From Cladophialophora immunda (taxonomy: Eukaryota > Ascomycota > Eurotiomycetes > Chaetothyriales > Herpotrichiellaceae), in assembly GCF_000835495.1 (NCBI RefSeq), contig NW_015622541.1, positions 5,518,001-5,582,000 on the forward strand: a stretch of DNA of 64,000 nucleotides. Reading direction: 5' to 3'. Made by a program: the position numbers and the translations under genes. Each line of letters begins with the position of its first letter. Position 1 is the stretch's first letter. The notes under the pieces are model-generated. The model was given only the letters and a program-made list of their open reading frames with translations. It was not told where the DNA came from and did not search any database. Shown in pieces: positions 33,109-45,461 of this stretch.

Positions 33109-34553
33109 GCCACTCTTCGACCGACTCTTGCACCTTGGCTTCATGTGCTGTAAAAAGCTTGGTTGTACCTGTAGCTGAGCGAATCATGGGGAGGCCGGTC
33201 CTCGTGTCAGGACGCACGTCAGCCCCGATAGCAGCTCCGCTGAATGCAGAGGCCTCTAAGGCGTGTACAGTGATTGGGTGTATCGTGTGAAATAGAGAGC
33301 TGTGGGCGGATGTGGAGGGGTTGGATAAGTCTCTGCGTCGATGTGGTTGGCGGACTTGAAGGATGGCTGGCTTGTTTGGCGTTGGAGGGTCTGCGCAGCG
33401 GAGTCGAAAGCTGTCTTGCGAGCTCCAAGGTACGTTGCCCACTCTGGTCAGGTACCGGCGAGCCCTGATACATCATCCAGAGTGATCTTTGTCCATCCCT
33501 ACCGTTGCAAAGCCTGGAGTATGGAGTAGATGATGTCGATTGTAATCTCGCCTAGAAAGGTGGAGGGAATGGGACACGTACTCCAAACACACACAGAAGA
33601 TTGTCAGGCACCCGTAGGACAAAGATCTACACAGCCGGAAGCACAAGATCGAGTAAGGGTTTTGCAGATGAGCAGGACTTGCCGAGTTTGACAAGCTGCA
33701 GAGTTGTCACACGGACGAGCCTCACACCGCAGGCAGCGGACTTTGACAAAAAGGAAAAAAGCCCGACTCTCCACACAATCCCGCATGCTGTCACACCTTC
33801 AACCTTTGTCACTAACCATCACGAACTCCCTCCACTACGACGATTGAGCAACACCACCGACATCATCCTCACATCCGACCCAGGGCTCGACCTCCGTAGC
33901 TAGTCCAACTCCGCTGTCTCAACAAATCCAGCTCTTGGACTAATTAACCAAGAACGGCTGTCGCTTACACCTTTCTCTTGGCTCTGTCAGTCGATCATGG
34001 AGTTCGATGCTGTCAACAACTGAACTGTCTCCTGCGTCATTGTATCGCCGCTCATTGCCCCATCGTGGCTACGGGTCTTTTACTGGTATGTACAGCATAA
34101 GCCGAATACCTAGTCGAGGAGAAAAAAAAAGGCTGCCCCCAAAAGTATACGGAGCTCACTTTTCAAGCTAATGCAGGCCAGCTCGTGGTTCCTCCTCTAC
34201 CTACAGCTGAAGACCTTCCGCATCTTCCGTCCACCGATACCTTCCCAATTCAGTCTGGTGACGGCTCCGCTGACGAGAACTGTGCCGTTCCATGTGCCTC
34301 TAGGCCGACTTTACATACATTGCCCTGCGAGGAGGAGTTGGCCGCGGTCCGCTGCTGCTGCCTCTAGGTACAGAAAATAAAAAACAACCAGCCAGCTTCA
34401 GCTTGATGCTGAGCTGACAGCTTGGGAATAGATCAGAGCCAAGCAAGAAAGTTGGTGGCGCGAGAGGCAAAGACGCTCGACGCATCACGCGCCTTGCCTC
34501 TCTCAAAGTCTCTTTTCGTGAGAACCTCCCTGCTCTAGCGACCATCACCAACG

Positions 34554-37500
34554 TCACTGACGATTTGGAGTGCGTGATTGAGATCGTCCACTCTCTTCAC
34601 CTGGTGTAACTAGTCGAACGCTCTTCTTTGAATTGCTGAATGCTGATGACCGCCCCCGACTGCTGCCTCTTCTGCCGGGCAAAGTCCGTTCGTCGCCGCT
34701 TTGAGTGGCCCGCTCCCCAGCCAGACTGTTGCGGAGTGCCACTCGTGCCTTATCGACCGCAGGACTAGGTGTCGCCCTCAACAGATCTCGCTTGGTTGTT
34801 GAGCCGCCCGTGCCATTCCCAGGATTCGGGCCCCGAATCAGTTTGGCTTCATCCTCTCGTTTGACTTGCTGCTGCATGCGCTGTTCTCGTGTCAGCCCTG
34901 GACCACAGTCGCAACCACAGCCTGACGTCGGACATCTCCCGTCGCTGGAAGGCTGACTGAACCACTCCATTAGACAGTGGACATGTCCTGAATGTCCACA
35001 TGCCTGGCAGAACATCCACATGTTGGGATTATAGCCCCAATGCTGCGAAGGTGCTCCCAGATCCAGGCCTGCATGCTTCTCCACCATATCTCTGAGCGAT
35101 TGACAAATCGGACAAACTGATCGAACTTGCCGACACCGTTCACATGTGCCCCTTTCTCCCGTCATCGGTCCTTGGCAGCTGTTGCAAACCATGGACAGAC
35201 TCACTAGATCTCCGTTGCCAAGACTACCACCAGGCTGCTTGCTGTCCGACGGTGACCGATAGACTCCAGGGTAATCAAATTCGACACACATTTTTCTCAG
35301 CAGTGCTGCGGATTCAAACAGACCCATCTGCCTCAAAAATGAAAGGTGGTTCTCGAAGATCCCCTCGATGATTCGGTGTCCAAGCTGTGGTGTCATCAAT
35401 CGATCAGCGAAGCTGTCTGCAATCTCGTCTTCTCCTCGCCTCAATCTGCGAAAGCTTGCATGGAAAAAGTATGGGTGAACATGCATCAGAAGATGCGCCG
35501 CAAATTGCGCCTGGCCGATCCCGTTCTCTAGGTCAAAGGATATGCATTGGCATATGAGCGGAAGCGATGACCATGCGAATGGCAGTTTTGGCTCATATTT
35601 TGACAAATCGATGGGCCGAAAATCCTGGTAGAGGTATGTCTCATGGTCTAACTCTTCCATAGAGAGGCGGTTCAGCAATTCATTTCCTTGGCGTTGATTG
35701 TCGTCGCCAATGCCTTGATCCGTCCCCTCAGCTCGGATAGGATTCGACGTATGTATTCGTGGCTTAGTCATTGAGGCTCCCTCCTCGAAATGAAAAATAT
35801 CGGGCGACGACGACGCAGCCGTGTCCAAGTGCGAGGCAGGCACAGATTCACGTTGCCGAATCGGATGCCACGTGCCTTTGTCTTTGGGAGATGACTCGGA
35901 GGGCTGTCCTTGCCTATCAAGCCCGAAGCTCATTTCCAGCGGTGTTTGGATAGCAGACATATCAATTTCGTGCTCGTCCGACATGATGGTCCTTCCTCGG
36001 CTGGGACTGAGCCTCCTGCCGTCATGATCGTCTGAATATGACGTTTCGTAGTCATCATCCAGGCTAGAAACGGGTTCCTTCACCGTGTGTGTCTCAGACG
36101 TCGCAACGCCTGGACGAGGCGAGTCAAACGACTGTCCAATTGACCTGGACCGATGCGAACTGTCTGTCGACACCGAAAACATTGGGAAACTCTCATCCGA
36201 ATCGTGCCTGCTTTGCGAGGCTACATTTTTGGTCGACTCAGCCAAGGAGAATATAGGTCGAGCTTGGATGCGATAATCGCGCAATGCTGCTCTGCGATCT
36301 TCCTGGCTCCGATTTTGGCCCTGCATCTGCTTCTGTTCGGATACGAGCTCGGTTCGTGGCCACTTCACCGGTGAGACTGGCGAGACAGTCTGTGTTGACA
36401 GATTCTTGGATGCTTCAGCAGGCTTGTGCAGCTCAGGAGAAGAAGTATCTGAACTCGTGGCTTGGCTAGGAGAACCGATCAAGGCTCGCGCAGCTGCCGC
36501 TGCAGTCGAGTGTGAGCTCAGGACTGAGGGAGGTAGAGGTGCAATATTGTCCAGCCCTTCTTCGGTTGTTGCTAGAGGTCGTCTCTTTAAGCTCGGCGGA
36601 GGTGAATTCGGTAGTGGTTTGGCTAACGGCGTCGTCATGTTCGACGTGCTATCCATCTCAGAGACTTGTTGCGGGCGGTCTCCTGCAGCGACACCTTTGA
36701 ACAGGCTGCTCATGAGTTTCTGACCTTTGCTATCTGGCTTCGGATTGAAGCCTCGATTTGGAAGTCCAGCCAGCGGAGAAAGACCAGGGCGGTGCCCTCC
36801 TGCTCGAAAGCTCTCCAACGTCTCGCGTCTCCTCGCAGCGTCGGCTCGACGGCTGGCACGATTCGCGTCCGCCCAATCCTTGAGTTCTGGAACAATCACT
36901 GCTCCTAGAATCCGCCAAGACTGAGCCATACGATGCATGGACACCGCATCACACGCAGCCGCGTTCTGGAGGAAGGCTTTTTGCAAACGATTGAGTATTG
37001 TGTCTGGAGACAACTTATTGTCATCGGCAGTCGCAGGAATTGCATAGTGTGAAGCCAAGTATTCGACCACGTCTGGCTCGGCTGCCACGCCGGGAATATA
37101 ACCAGTCGCACCCACCTGTTTGTTATTAAACAAATCTTGGCGGTTAAGGACGGACGCATCTAGAGGGAGGACCGGCGGTGTATCCTCCGTTGACGATGGA
37201 CTGTTGGTGTGAGATTTAGAAGGCCTCGACGGGACATTTACACCTTCGCGTCGGCGAAAACTTGTCCCTACTGTCGATTCGAGTCCTCCTTCATCATCTG
37301 TCAGACTTCGGCTAGCCGCGCCATCGTCACCGCTGCTTAATTTGTCTGGTGGCACATTCAAGAAGCCTACTGCCGCGTTTTCCAGAAAGGACACTCGCTG
37401 GACGTCTCGTTCCTCGGAAAATGTGTAGTATTCCCCATCCGGGAGGAATGTCGAGGCACATGGAGCAATTTGGTTATAGAAGGGTACCATATGCTTGATA

Positions 37501-38791
37501 TCCCACTGAGTGAAAATGCCCTCATCACCCACCGTCCACAGTAGATCCTTATCCGCCCACAAGAGGTCGTTAGGAGGCATGCTGTACCTATCAAGCTCTC
37601 GAAACGGCAAGAGCGGCCGCCGGAGGTCCCAGATGTGTAGGCGAGGATCGTCGTGATAGTATGAAACGGCAACCTGAGTGCTTTGCCAAAAGGTTGACTC
37701 TCCGGATTCCGGGGCATTGCAGGCTGGCCTCCACCTGATGTTCCTAATGGCGTGAGGCGCTTTGAGCTGAAAGACGGGCTTCTGGCGTTTTCTGTCGCTC
37801 TGGAAATCCCAAACTCTAATGTACTTATCGAACCCACCTGATATAACATGACGCCCGTCAGGGTGGTAGTCTAGAGAGTAACAGGCTTTCTCATGTGCGT
37901 TAATACTCAGCTTGGGCAAACTCGGCACGCGAGCATCCCATTTCTGAACGACTCCTCCGTCCGCGCAGATGGCGAAATCCAACGGCTCGACTGGGGACCA
38001 ACGGACATCTCGGACTGCACTACGCACCTCGAACCTGATGCGAGACCTGTCACGCTGAGGTTGTCGCAAGTCCCATAGTCGGACCGACTTGTCTTGGCTG
38101 GCTGATAGCAACAGATAGCCGGCATGAGGATCAAAGTCCAACTTGTTGATCTGTCCCGTATGTTCGTGGAGCCATGCCAACTCGGTTTTTGGGCTTGGGG
38201 CATTCAAGTCGTACAAGGCAATGCGACCATTCGTAGCTGCCGTCGCAATAATGTGGTCCCAGTGACCTATCGACCATTTGACGTCTCTTGCCGGAAGGTA
38301 TTCCCTCCGCTTCTCGGCGCTATCCAACTGCGAAGAGGAGTGGGCGGAAGCGTACGAGCTGATGGACGCCCGAATATTCAGGTCTTCTGTGACCTTGCCA
38401 TCGTGGACACGCACTGTTTTCAGGATCTCTTTCCCGGCCAAGACAGCATGAGTCTTTTGTCTGTTGATATCGAGGGCGGCAATGGGGATGCCTGTTCGAT
38501 GGGTGGCCGTCTGGGAGGAATGCGAGCTGCTGATTGTAGTCAGTCAATGCGTCGCCAACGACAACAACATCAAGAGAGCAGCCACTCATGCCTGTACGTG
38601 TGTATGCCAGTGATTCGACGCAGACCGCCGTCACGGTCGCCCTGCGCTGGGCCCCCATGCGACTTGGAACCAATATGTTTGCCCCAGGGAGCAATGATTC
38701 TCTGCAATTGGCCCAGGCGACCTGGCGGTAATGGAGGCGCTGGTGGAGGGGGAAGAAGATTTTGCGACTCGGAGGAAACAGGATTCGACAT
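34554..38791 (-). CDS. RTC1: SEA/GATOR2 complex subunit Rtc1 (WDR24 homologue)
   Basis: This is a large WD40 plus RING protein. Rtc1/Sea2 (human WDR24) belongs to the GATOR2-like half of the SEA complex, which relays amino-acid state to TORC1 at the vacuole. An ATG at 38791 opens a proline-rich N-terminus (SESQNLLPPPPAPPLPPGR). A 68-base intron (38597-38530) joins it in frame to the long exon (38529-34554), giving about 1,389 residues. At least five WD repeats run from about residue 110, e.g. LLLSASQDKSVRLWD and HVISGGFDKYIRVWD. A long disordered serine-rich middle follows. The C-terminus has paired zinc motifs (CNSCQGPM, CERCRQVRSVCPICQ) and a RING-like FCQACGHSGHVHCLMEWF with CPTSGCGCDC. 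The family is clear. The intron position is inferred. Confidence 0.93.
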
Positions 38792-41518
38792 GCTCTTCTG
38801 TCGACTCAACGATATCCGTGGATGTCCCGAATATCGATGACGAGGGGGCTGCTGACGACAAAGGATGGGCCAGGCTCCTGGCTGTCGAGTCCAGCCATCA
38901 TTGGAGCGGATAACGAGCGCGAAAAGCTGTAGTCCTGCAAGGTAGCTGCAGGCTGGATATGCAGGATGAGAAAGCGACGGCAGAGGAGATGCAGATGCAA
39001 ACAAGACCAAAGCGAGGGCAACCAAGAGGCATTGAGGAAATTGTAAGAACTGGTGCCATGAGGGGCGGGAGCGAGTGGTTGCAAGGCTGGAAGTGGAGCG
39101 GACCATGGCAGAGCCTCAATTGGCTGAGCGGGAAGGCTCCCTTTGCGCAAGCCTGGGCTAGGCGGCGGCGCTTGGGGTGTTCGGGGAAGCACGCCTGCAG
39201 TCAGTGTTGCTGCCGGTTACTACCTAGGTAGGTAGGCTATTACCGTGGCTTGCATGATGCCCAGCGACTTTGCTAGGTAGGCGGATGCCTAAGTTTTCGC
39301 CCCAAGTACCTCGTACTCAACTGGGTAGGTACCTAGTGCCTAGGTCGTAGGCATTCTTTGGTTCCTGGGAATAGCTGGTTAGTTCTCCCAGGTAGGTATC
39401 TCCAGGCTTGCCTAGATCAGAAGGCCACCGGCTAAATGGGTTTCTGGGGCGCGGAGTTTCCCCTTTATTCTCTATGGGGACACCGCATAGGTGCAATGAT
39501 TAGCTGCCCTACCTCCCGCCGCCGCTGAACGGCGCCCCTCCAATACGGTTAAGACAAGTGCTTCCCCTTTCCCTATAACCATTGTGTTGGTATACAAGCT
39601 AAAAGCTAGAGCTACCCGTACATGTGCATATCCAGCATGATCATGGACCAGGGGGCATGCCAGAATGGAACCTACCTTGATACCTGTCCAGGTTCGGATT
39701 TCAGAGGCCTCGACATCCGGACGAGTCGCCTGGACTTGGGCATGAAGATCCCGTCGCTGGTCTCTCGCCATTCGCACAGCGGGAGGCTGCTAATGTGCCT
39801 GTTGGCAGCGACTACTGTACCTACTAGATGTTCGACTTCGGATGCAGATTCTTGGACGTCCTGGCTGGCGGTGAGTGACATTTTGGCTTCTCTGGCTTCA
39901 CTGGCTTCTCATTTCTTCCTCATTGCCCATCTCCATCCCCATCCACCACTCCATATCCACCATTCCTTGCATTTCCTGGCCCGCGACGCACATTTCCACC
40001 CTTCGGATGTCCAGCAACAGACTGATTGATGTCTGAATCAACCTCGTCCCAAATCCAATTCAGCTTTCCCTTTCATCATCCGCTATCTAGTCGATCGAAC
40101 TACTCGTGGCTAGCGAGAACATGGACCTCACCCTCACTTTGCTCTCAGTTCCCTGTATCACTAGCCATGGATTTGTATATTTGCCTCAGCATCGTCCTTC
40201 GGGACCGCAGTCTTTTCTCTCTCCTCTTCTGCCAGACAACAACCACCATTTGTCAATTCAACCAGTACAAACTGTGACTCTGTGTCTTCCCGTCAATCCA
40301 AATTGGCCTGCTCTCACATCCACCTCTTTATTTTTCACTTCTGCTTTGTCGTCGACTTGGGCCAAGTTGACCTCTATTTGCTTTCTCGTCTCACCAGACC
40401 GATTATTTTCTTCCCTCATCTTCTCAACATCACACATTTGAAATCTGACATCTGACATTTGCAATCTTTCTGTGTCCTTGGGAGACGTACCACGTCCTGG
40501 ACGCTAGGCATCGGGACGTCCTGCGCAGGTCCAGTGACATATTTTAGCTGCCACCCACTACTTCCCTCTTCCGCCTTCCCCTCGAGCTCCTCCACCAACG
40601 ACAGCAGCGCCAGACTGCCGTCCCTAGAGCCTCCTTGGCTGCAAGACAAGTCCCCACCATCACCGCTACTATTGACTCCAACGCCCGTCCACCTGAGCCG
40701 TTTGTCTCGACCCATCTTCAGCAGGAGAAAAAAAAAAGGACTCCAGGCTTTCATACTCAGCTCACGGGCCATTACCGGACTACCGCGTCGGCCCAATCAC
40801 TACTGCCCTTTGTCACGCGACAGGCGCAGCTCGCTGAGCAAAAGGTGAACCTTGATGCGCCAGATCTCTCACGAGCTGGGTTGAAAACCTTCTAGGCCCT
40901 TACAAGCGGCCACCGAAGGGAATAAGGACGACACGCTAGTCATCGACCTGCGCACTGCACACCACACCATTATTGCCGCTATTGCACCAGACCACAAGAG
41001 TCAAGACCACCAGACCACAAACCCCCCGCCCCAGCTTTGTCGCCTCCCAGATCGCTCCCCCGGCTCGATCGCCACCAGCAGGCCAACTCTCGAACTTACG
41101 TCGTCATTTTTCACACGTTCTCTCTAACACCTGCAAGCATCACTTGCCAAACGACGACAATCGCTCAATCTCCCTCCTCAACACCCTTTTCTTTCGTTGT
41201 TGTAATTGTTCCTTTTGTCCTTCGCTCACACCTTTTGACACCCGTTTCTTTTTTTCCTGAAAAGCAATTCGCCGTCTCTCAAGCCGCCCACCGGTTCTCA
41301 GAAGTGTTCTTCGTTCGACCGAGGCAACAGAGACAAGCGGACTCCTCCGGCCCTCTTTGGTGGACGCGACGGCGAGGATCTCACGAGCCCACCGAAACCT
41401 GTACTTGTTCACCTGACAGAGGGCGAACCCTAATATTGCAATTCCTTAATCCTGGGCGGCTTTCTCGATTTGCTTTGTTTCACGAACGTCTCCGTTGCTG
41501 GTGAGGGATTGGGTGACC
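38792..41518. other. Divergent region between Rtc1 and the ABC transporter, CT-rich
   Basis: This 2.7 kb region lies between two genes pointing away from each other. The left part (39221-39412) is studded with CCTAGGTA-type words. The right part (40000-41500) is pyrimidine-rich, as in long fungal leaders, and likely includes the 5' untranslated region of the ABC transporter. Frames of 125 to 155 codons on both strands are low complexity and overlap each other, so none was accepted. Confidence 0.55.
39221..39412 (+). repeat. Cluster of CCTAGGTA/GGTAGGT-type words
   Basis: Within about 190 bases the words TACCTAGGTAGGTAGG, GCTAGGTAGG, GGGTAGGTACCTAG, CCTAGGTCG and CCCAGGTAGGTA occur. The core CCTAGG is palindromic. 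The same words recur near 55105-55170 and 58288-58300. Confidence 0.7.
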
Positions 41519-44506
41519 ATGCCCGCGGAGCCAGATCTGGGTGCAATTCAAGCCTCTCTGCGGGTCTTGAATGTGGCGAAAACGATTTACCCTGCCATAC
41601 TCCTCGTCGTCTTTGTCGTCGCATTTGTCTACCACGGCATCAAGACTGCGCCTGATGATGCCGGCAAGGTCAAAATTCACCCCATGCGAGGTCCGGGCGG
41701 ACGACCTCTCCCTATCCGAAGGAGGTCCGCCAATCAAGTCAAGGAAGCTGCGGCGGTCAAAGATCTGTCACCTGCAGTCAAGGCTCTTTTCAAGGTCGGT
41801 CAGGTCATTGTCATCTTGACCTTTCTGGGCAATGCAGCGATCCTACTTTTCGAGACTTTGCTCAATCGAAAAGACGAATGGTGGCCCGGGAAGAATGCCG
41901 TGGTATGTTTGAGTTCACTCAGTATTATCTCGTTCTGTAACTCACGGCGTTAGATCTATGTTATAGCCTCAACGTTCCTCTGGCTTGTTGTCTTCATCTC
42001 TATCCTGGATACGAAACCCTCCCCAAACTCCGCGCACTTTGTCACGTGGCTCTGCGCGGTGCCTTTGGAGGTGATCATCGTCGCGGCTAGTCTGCGAATA
42101 TACACCGTGCCCCATTATGAGCCTCGGGTGGGCAACCAGCAAGGAGGCAAGTATAGGGAGAAGATTACAGGATGGGAGACGCTGGAAGTCGTTGTCAATC
42201 TTGGACGACTCATTTTTCTCCTCGGCTTGACAATCCTCTTCGTCGCCCTTAAGTTCAGTTGGGGTAGACCCAAGGAGTCGGCTTCAGCCACCGACGATGA
42301 GAGGAGACCGTTACTCGGCGCAGACACTGAAGCCGGAGGACGCCCAAACGGCCATGCTCGTCATGGAGACCCCCGAAACACCCCATCATCAGAACCCAAG
42401 GAGCAAGTTGACGCTTGGGCCAAACCAACTGAGGTTCCAAACATTACCTGGTTTGCATATCTGAGAGGTTTCCTCTTGCTGATACCTTATCTTTGGCCTA
42501 AAAAATCCTTCAAGCTACAACTTCTTGCGGGTACATGCTTTCTCATCATGATCAGCCAGCGTGTTATCAATGTCTTTGTTCCTGTCATGGTAGGCAAAAT
42601 TACAGACGCCCTCTCCGGTGATGACGGCCGTGGAGTCCGGGCCCCTTGGTTGGATATCGCTTTGTACATCTTGTTCAGATGGCTTCAAGGCTCGCAAGGG
42701 ATCCTCAGTGCAGCCAGGTCGATTCTCTGGATTCCCGTCGAGCAGTACTCGTACCGCGCGATTTCAACGGCTGCCTTCGAGCATGTGCATGGTCTGAGCG
42801 CGGAGTTTCACACGGGAAAACGTACTGGCGAGTTGATTTCGGCTTTGAACAAGGGAAGTTCGATCAACTCGTTCCTCGAAATGGTCACTTTTCAAGTCGG
42901 TCCAATGGTGTTTGATCTGGTGGTCGCGGTCGTGTACCTCACCATCAAATTTGACGCGTACCTGGGATTGGTTGTCGCCATTGTGACATTTCTATACATC
43001 TACGTCACCATCCGTCTTGCGTCGTGGCGAGTCACTCTGCGCCGAAACTATGTCAATGCTCAAAGAGAGATGGAAGCAGTCAAAAACGATTCTCTACACT
43101 CTTGGGACACGGTGAAATACTTCAACGCGGAAGATTACGAGTTTAACCGTTACCGATCCTCGATCAAGCTCATGCAGAACTTCGAATATTGGGTGGATGT
43201 CACCCTAGCCTACATGAACACGGTGCAGGGTGCACTCTTCATGGTTGCCCTGTTGATTGCCAGTTTTATTGAAGCCTTTGAAGTTGCGCAGGGTGATCAG
43301 ACCGTGGGTAACTTTGTGCTTCTGATAACCTACATGGCTCAGTTGCAGGGTCCTTTGAACTTCTTTGGGACTTTCTACAGGTCGATCCAATCAAATTTGA
43401 TCAACGCGGAGAGGATGCTGGAGCTCTTCAAAGAACAACCGCATGTCCTTGACCAAGAAGGGGCCGAAAAGCTTGAAGAATGTTCTGGTGATATTATATT
43501 CGACAATGTGAGCTTCAGTTACGACAAACGAAGACCTGCCCTCGACCGACTGACATTCCGCTGTCCGCCTGGGTCGACCACCGCCCTTGTTGGTGAATCT
43601 GGCGGAGGTAAAAGTACCGTGATGAGGCTGATTTTCCGCTACTACAACCCAGACTCTGGGCAAATTAAGGTTGACGGTAGAGATGTCCAAGATATTACCA
43701 TCGACTCCCTGCGAAAATTCATCGGCGTGGTACCTCAGGATTGCAACATGTTCAATGAGTCGATCATGTACAACCTTCGATACGCCAACCAAGACGCCAC
43801 TGATGAAGAGATATTTGACGCTTGCAAAGCAGCCTCGATCCATGACCGGATCATGGAATTTCCCAACGGCTACGATACGAAAGTTGGCGAACGAGGCGTG
43901 CGTCTTTCAGGTGGAGAACGTCAGCGAGTTGCCATAGCCCGAACGATCCTCAAAAACCCTCGCATCACCATGCTTGACGAAGCTACTGCAGCCCTAGATA
44001 CCGAAACTGAGGAGAAAATTCAAGAGTCCTTCAACACGCTCGCTGAAGGACGGACGATGGTCATCATTGCCCATCGCCTCAGCACCATCGTGAATGCCAA
44101 CCAGATCCTGGTGCTCTCCCATGGAACCGTGGTCGAAAGCGGTACGCACGAAGAACTCATCGCGCTGGGTGGCAAATATGCAAGCATGTGGCGGAAGCAG
44201 TCAAGGGCGCAGAAGGCCGCCGCAGAGGCGGCTGAGCTAAGGACTCGCGCGAAGAAGGCGTTGGAAGAGGCTGAGGCCGACAGTGCCAGTGTCAGTGAAG
44301 AAGAGGTTGAACAGTCGAAGAAGCGAGACAAGGGCCAGTGGTCCAAGGGCCATAAGAGGGTCAATTTTAGTGAAAGCAGTCATCTGCGGGCGAACTGGAC
44401 GGTGGACGAGCATGATCGAGACGGCGACGATCGGTCAGACACCTCCCAGACAGGACATGGGGATAGCGGGCACGGTCATTCGGGAAAGCCCCCAGGACAC
44501 CCTTGA
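41519..44506 (+). CDS. hmt1: Vacuolar half-size ABC transporter, HMT1/ABCB6-type (heavy-metal tolerance)
   Basis: This is a half-size ABC exporter with an extra N-terminal membrane domain, the layout of fission yeast Hmt1, which moves thiol-metal complexes into the vacuole. Exons 41519-41902 and 41954-44506 join in phase 0 to 978 residues. About five N-terminal helices (e.g. YPAILLVVFVVAFVYHGI) are followed by the ABC membrane domain (from LLAGTCFLIMISQRVINVF). The nucleotide-binding domain has Walker A GESGGGKST (near residue 675), the signature LSGGERQR, Walker B ITMLDEATA and the switch IIAHRLST. The STAALVGESGG loop and the preceding SYDKRRPAL are typical of the ATM/HMT group. The mitochondrial ATM1 branch is less likely because the presequence is absent and the extra N-terminal helices are present. 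The C-terminus is highly charged, ending in histidine- and glycine-rich residues (GHGDSGHGHSGKPPGHP) that could bind metal. Confidence 0.93.
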
Positions 44507-45461
44507 GATGAAACGATCTTCTGCTTGAATTACGACTGAGCCGCTGCAAGCTGTACCCGGTCAGCTCGATACCTGCGCTATTATATGCGGCCATATATTT
44601 TATTCGGGTCTTTGCGAGGGGGGTTATCTGTTTATTCTTTATGGGTTGTTTCTGCAAAGAGTCTTGAACAATTGTGATTGGACGAGCACATGACGCCAGC
44701 CACGCGAGGGTTTCACGACGGACTCAGGGTTGGAGAATGCGCCCTGATGAGGTACAAAAGTCTTTTGCTCCTTTTCCTTCTCCTTTCGGATCTCTTGGGG
44801 TTTTGTCAAGATGTTTATCTTGCTCACGCAAGCACACATGCATGAAAAGAAGCTGGAGCCTCGCGGCCTTGGGGTTGAGTGGCATCATGGAGAATGAGGA
44901 CTACTTGTGCGAGTGTGTGTGAGAGAGAAACAGAGAGAGCGATTGCGTGTTTTTTGGTGTGCGTGCGCGTGCTTGTGGGCGTTCTTGCTCGCCTCTCCAT
45001 CTCTGCGATCGAAACAGCGTACACTACACAGATTGGACACTTGAAATGCAATAATAGACAAGAGTTCATAATAACAGACGCCTCTTGTTCTTGTTCATTT
45101 TGGCTAGATCTTCTTGGTCTCGCGCAGCTCATACTCGCATAATGATCACCATCAGAACCGTCGCAGGCAGGGGGAACAGTGCCCATAGGACGAAAACAAT
45201 GGAGTAAGTTGCTTAATGACGAACCTTGCGAGTTGAATTGTACAATGCTGCTCTGAGCCCCCATTCCCTGTGCTTTCTCCGCGCTCGCCGCACTTGTCGT
45301 TTGTCGTTTGGTGCTCGTCTGTCCGTCACCATGCTACAGCACCGCCGTTTATGTGTGTGTGTGTGTGTGTTGGGGGGTGGGGGGCCTATATTCCAACTTT
45401 TCAACAGGTGTTACGCTAGCCTGGGCGTGTGGACCGGTGAATTAGTATACGAGGACCAGAA
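44507..45461. other. Convergent intergenic region with a GT microsatellite
   Basis: The stretch lies between the 3' ends of the ABC transporter (plus) and the XLF gene (minus). A GT tract lies near 45351. The left side has purine/pyrimidine-biased and GAGAGA-like words near 44920-44945. No gene is supported. Confidence 0.55.
45351..45371 (+). repeat. (GT)n microsatellite followed by a G-rich run
   Basis: Ten GT units are followed directly by a G-rich stretch (TGGGGGGTGGGGGGCC). Confidence 0.93.

Larger units (their letters stand above)
32178..34553. other. Intergenic region with a 9-base tandem repeat
   Basis: No gene is supportable in this 2.4 kb between the NTF2-like gene (start at its left end) and the 3' end of the Rtc1 gene. 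A GCCCACGGT tandem patch occurs near 33073. Frames on both strands are short and repeat-driven. Confidence 0.5.

Noticed and set aside
40416..40848. Overlapping frames on both strands in the CT-rich leader of the ABC transporter
   Set aside because: They are low complexity, overlap each other and resemble no family. The region reads as leader sequence.
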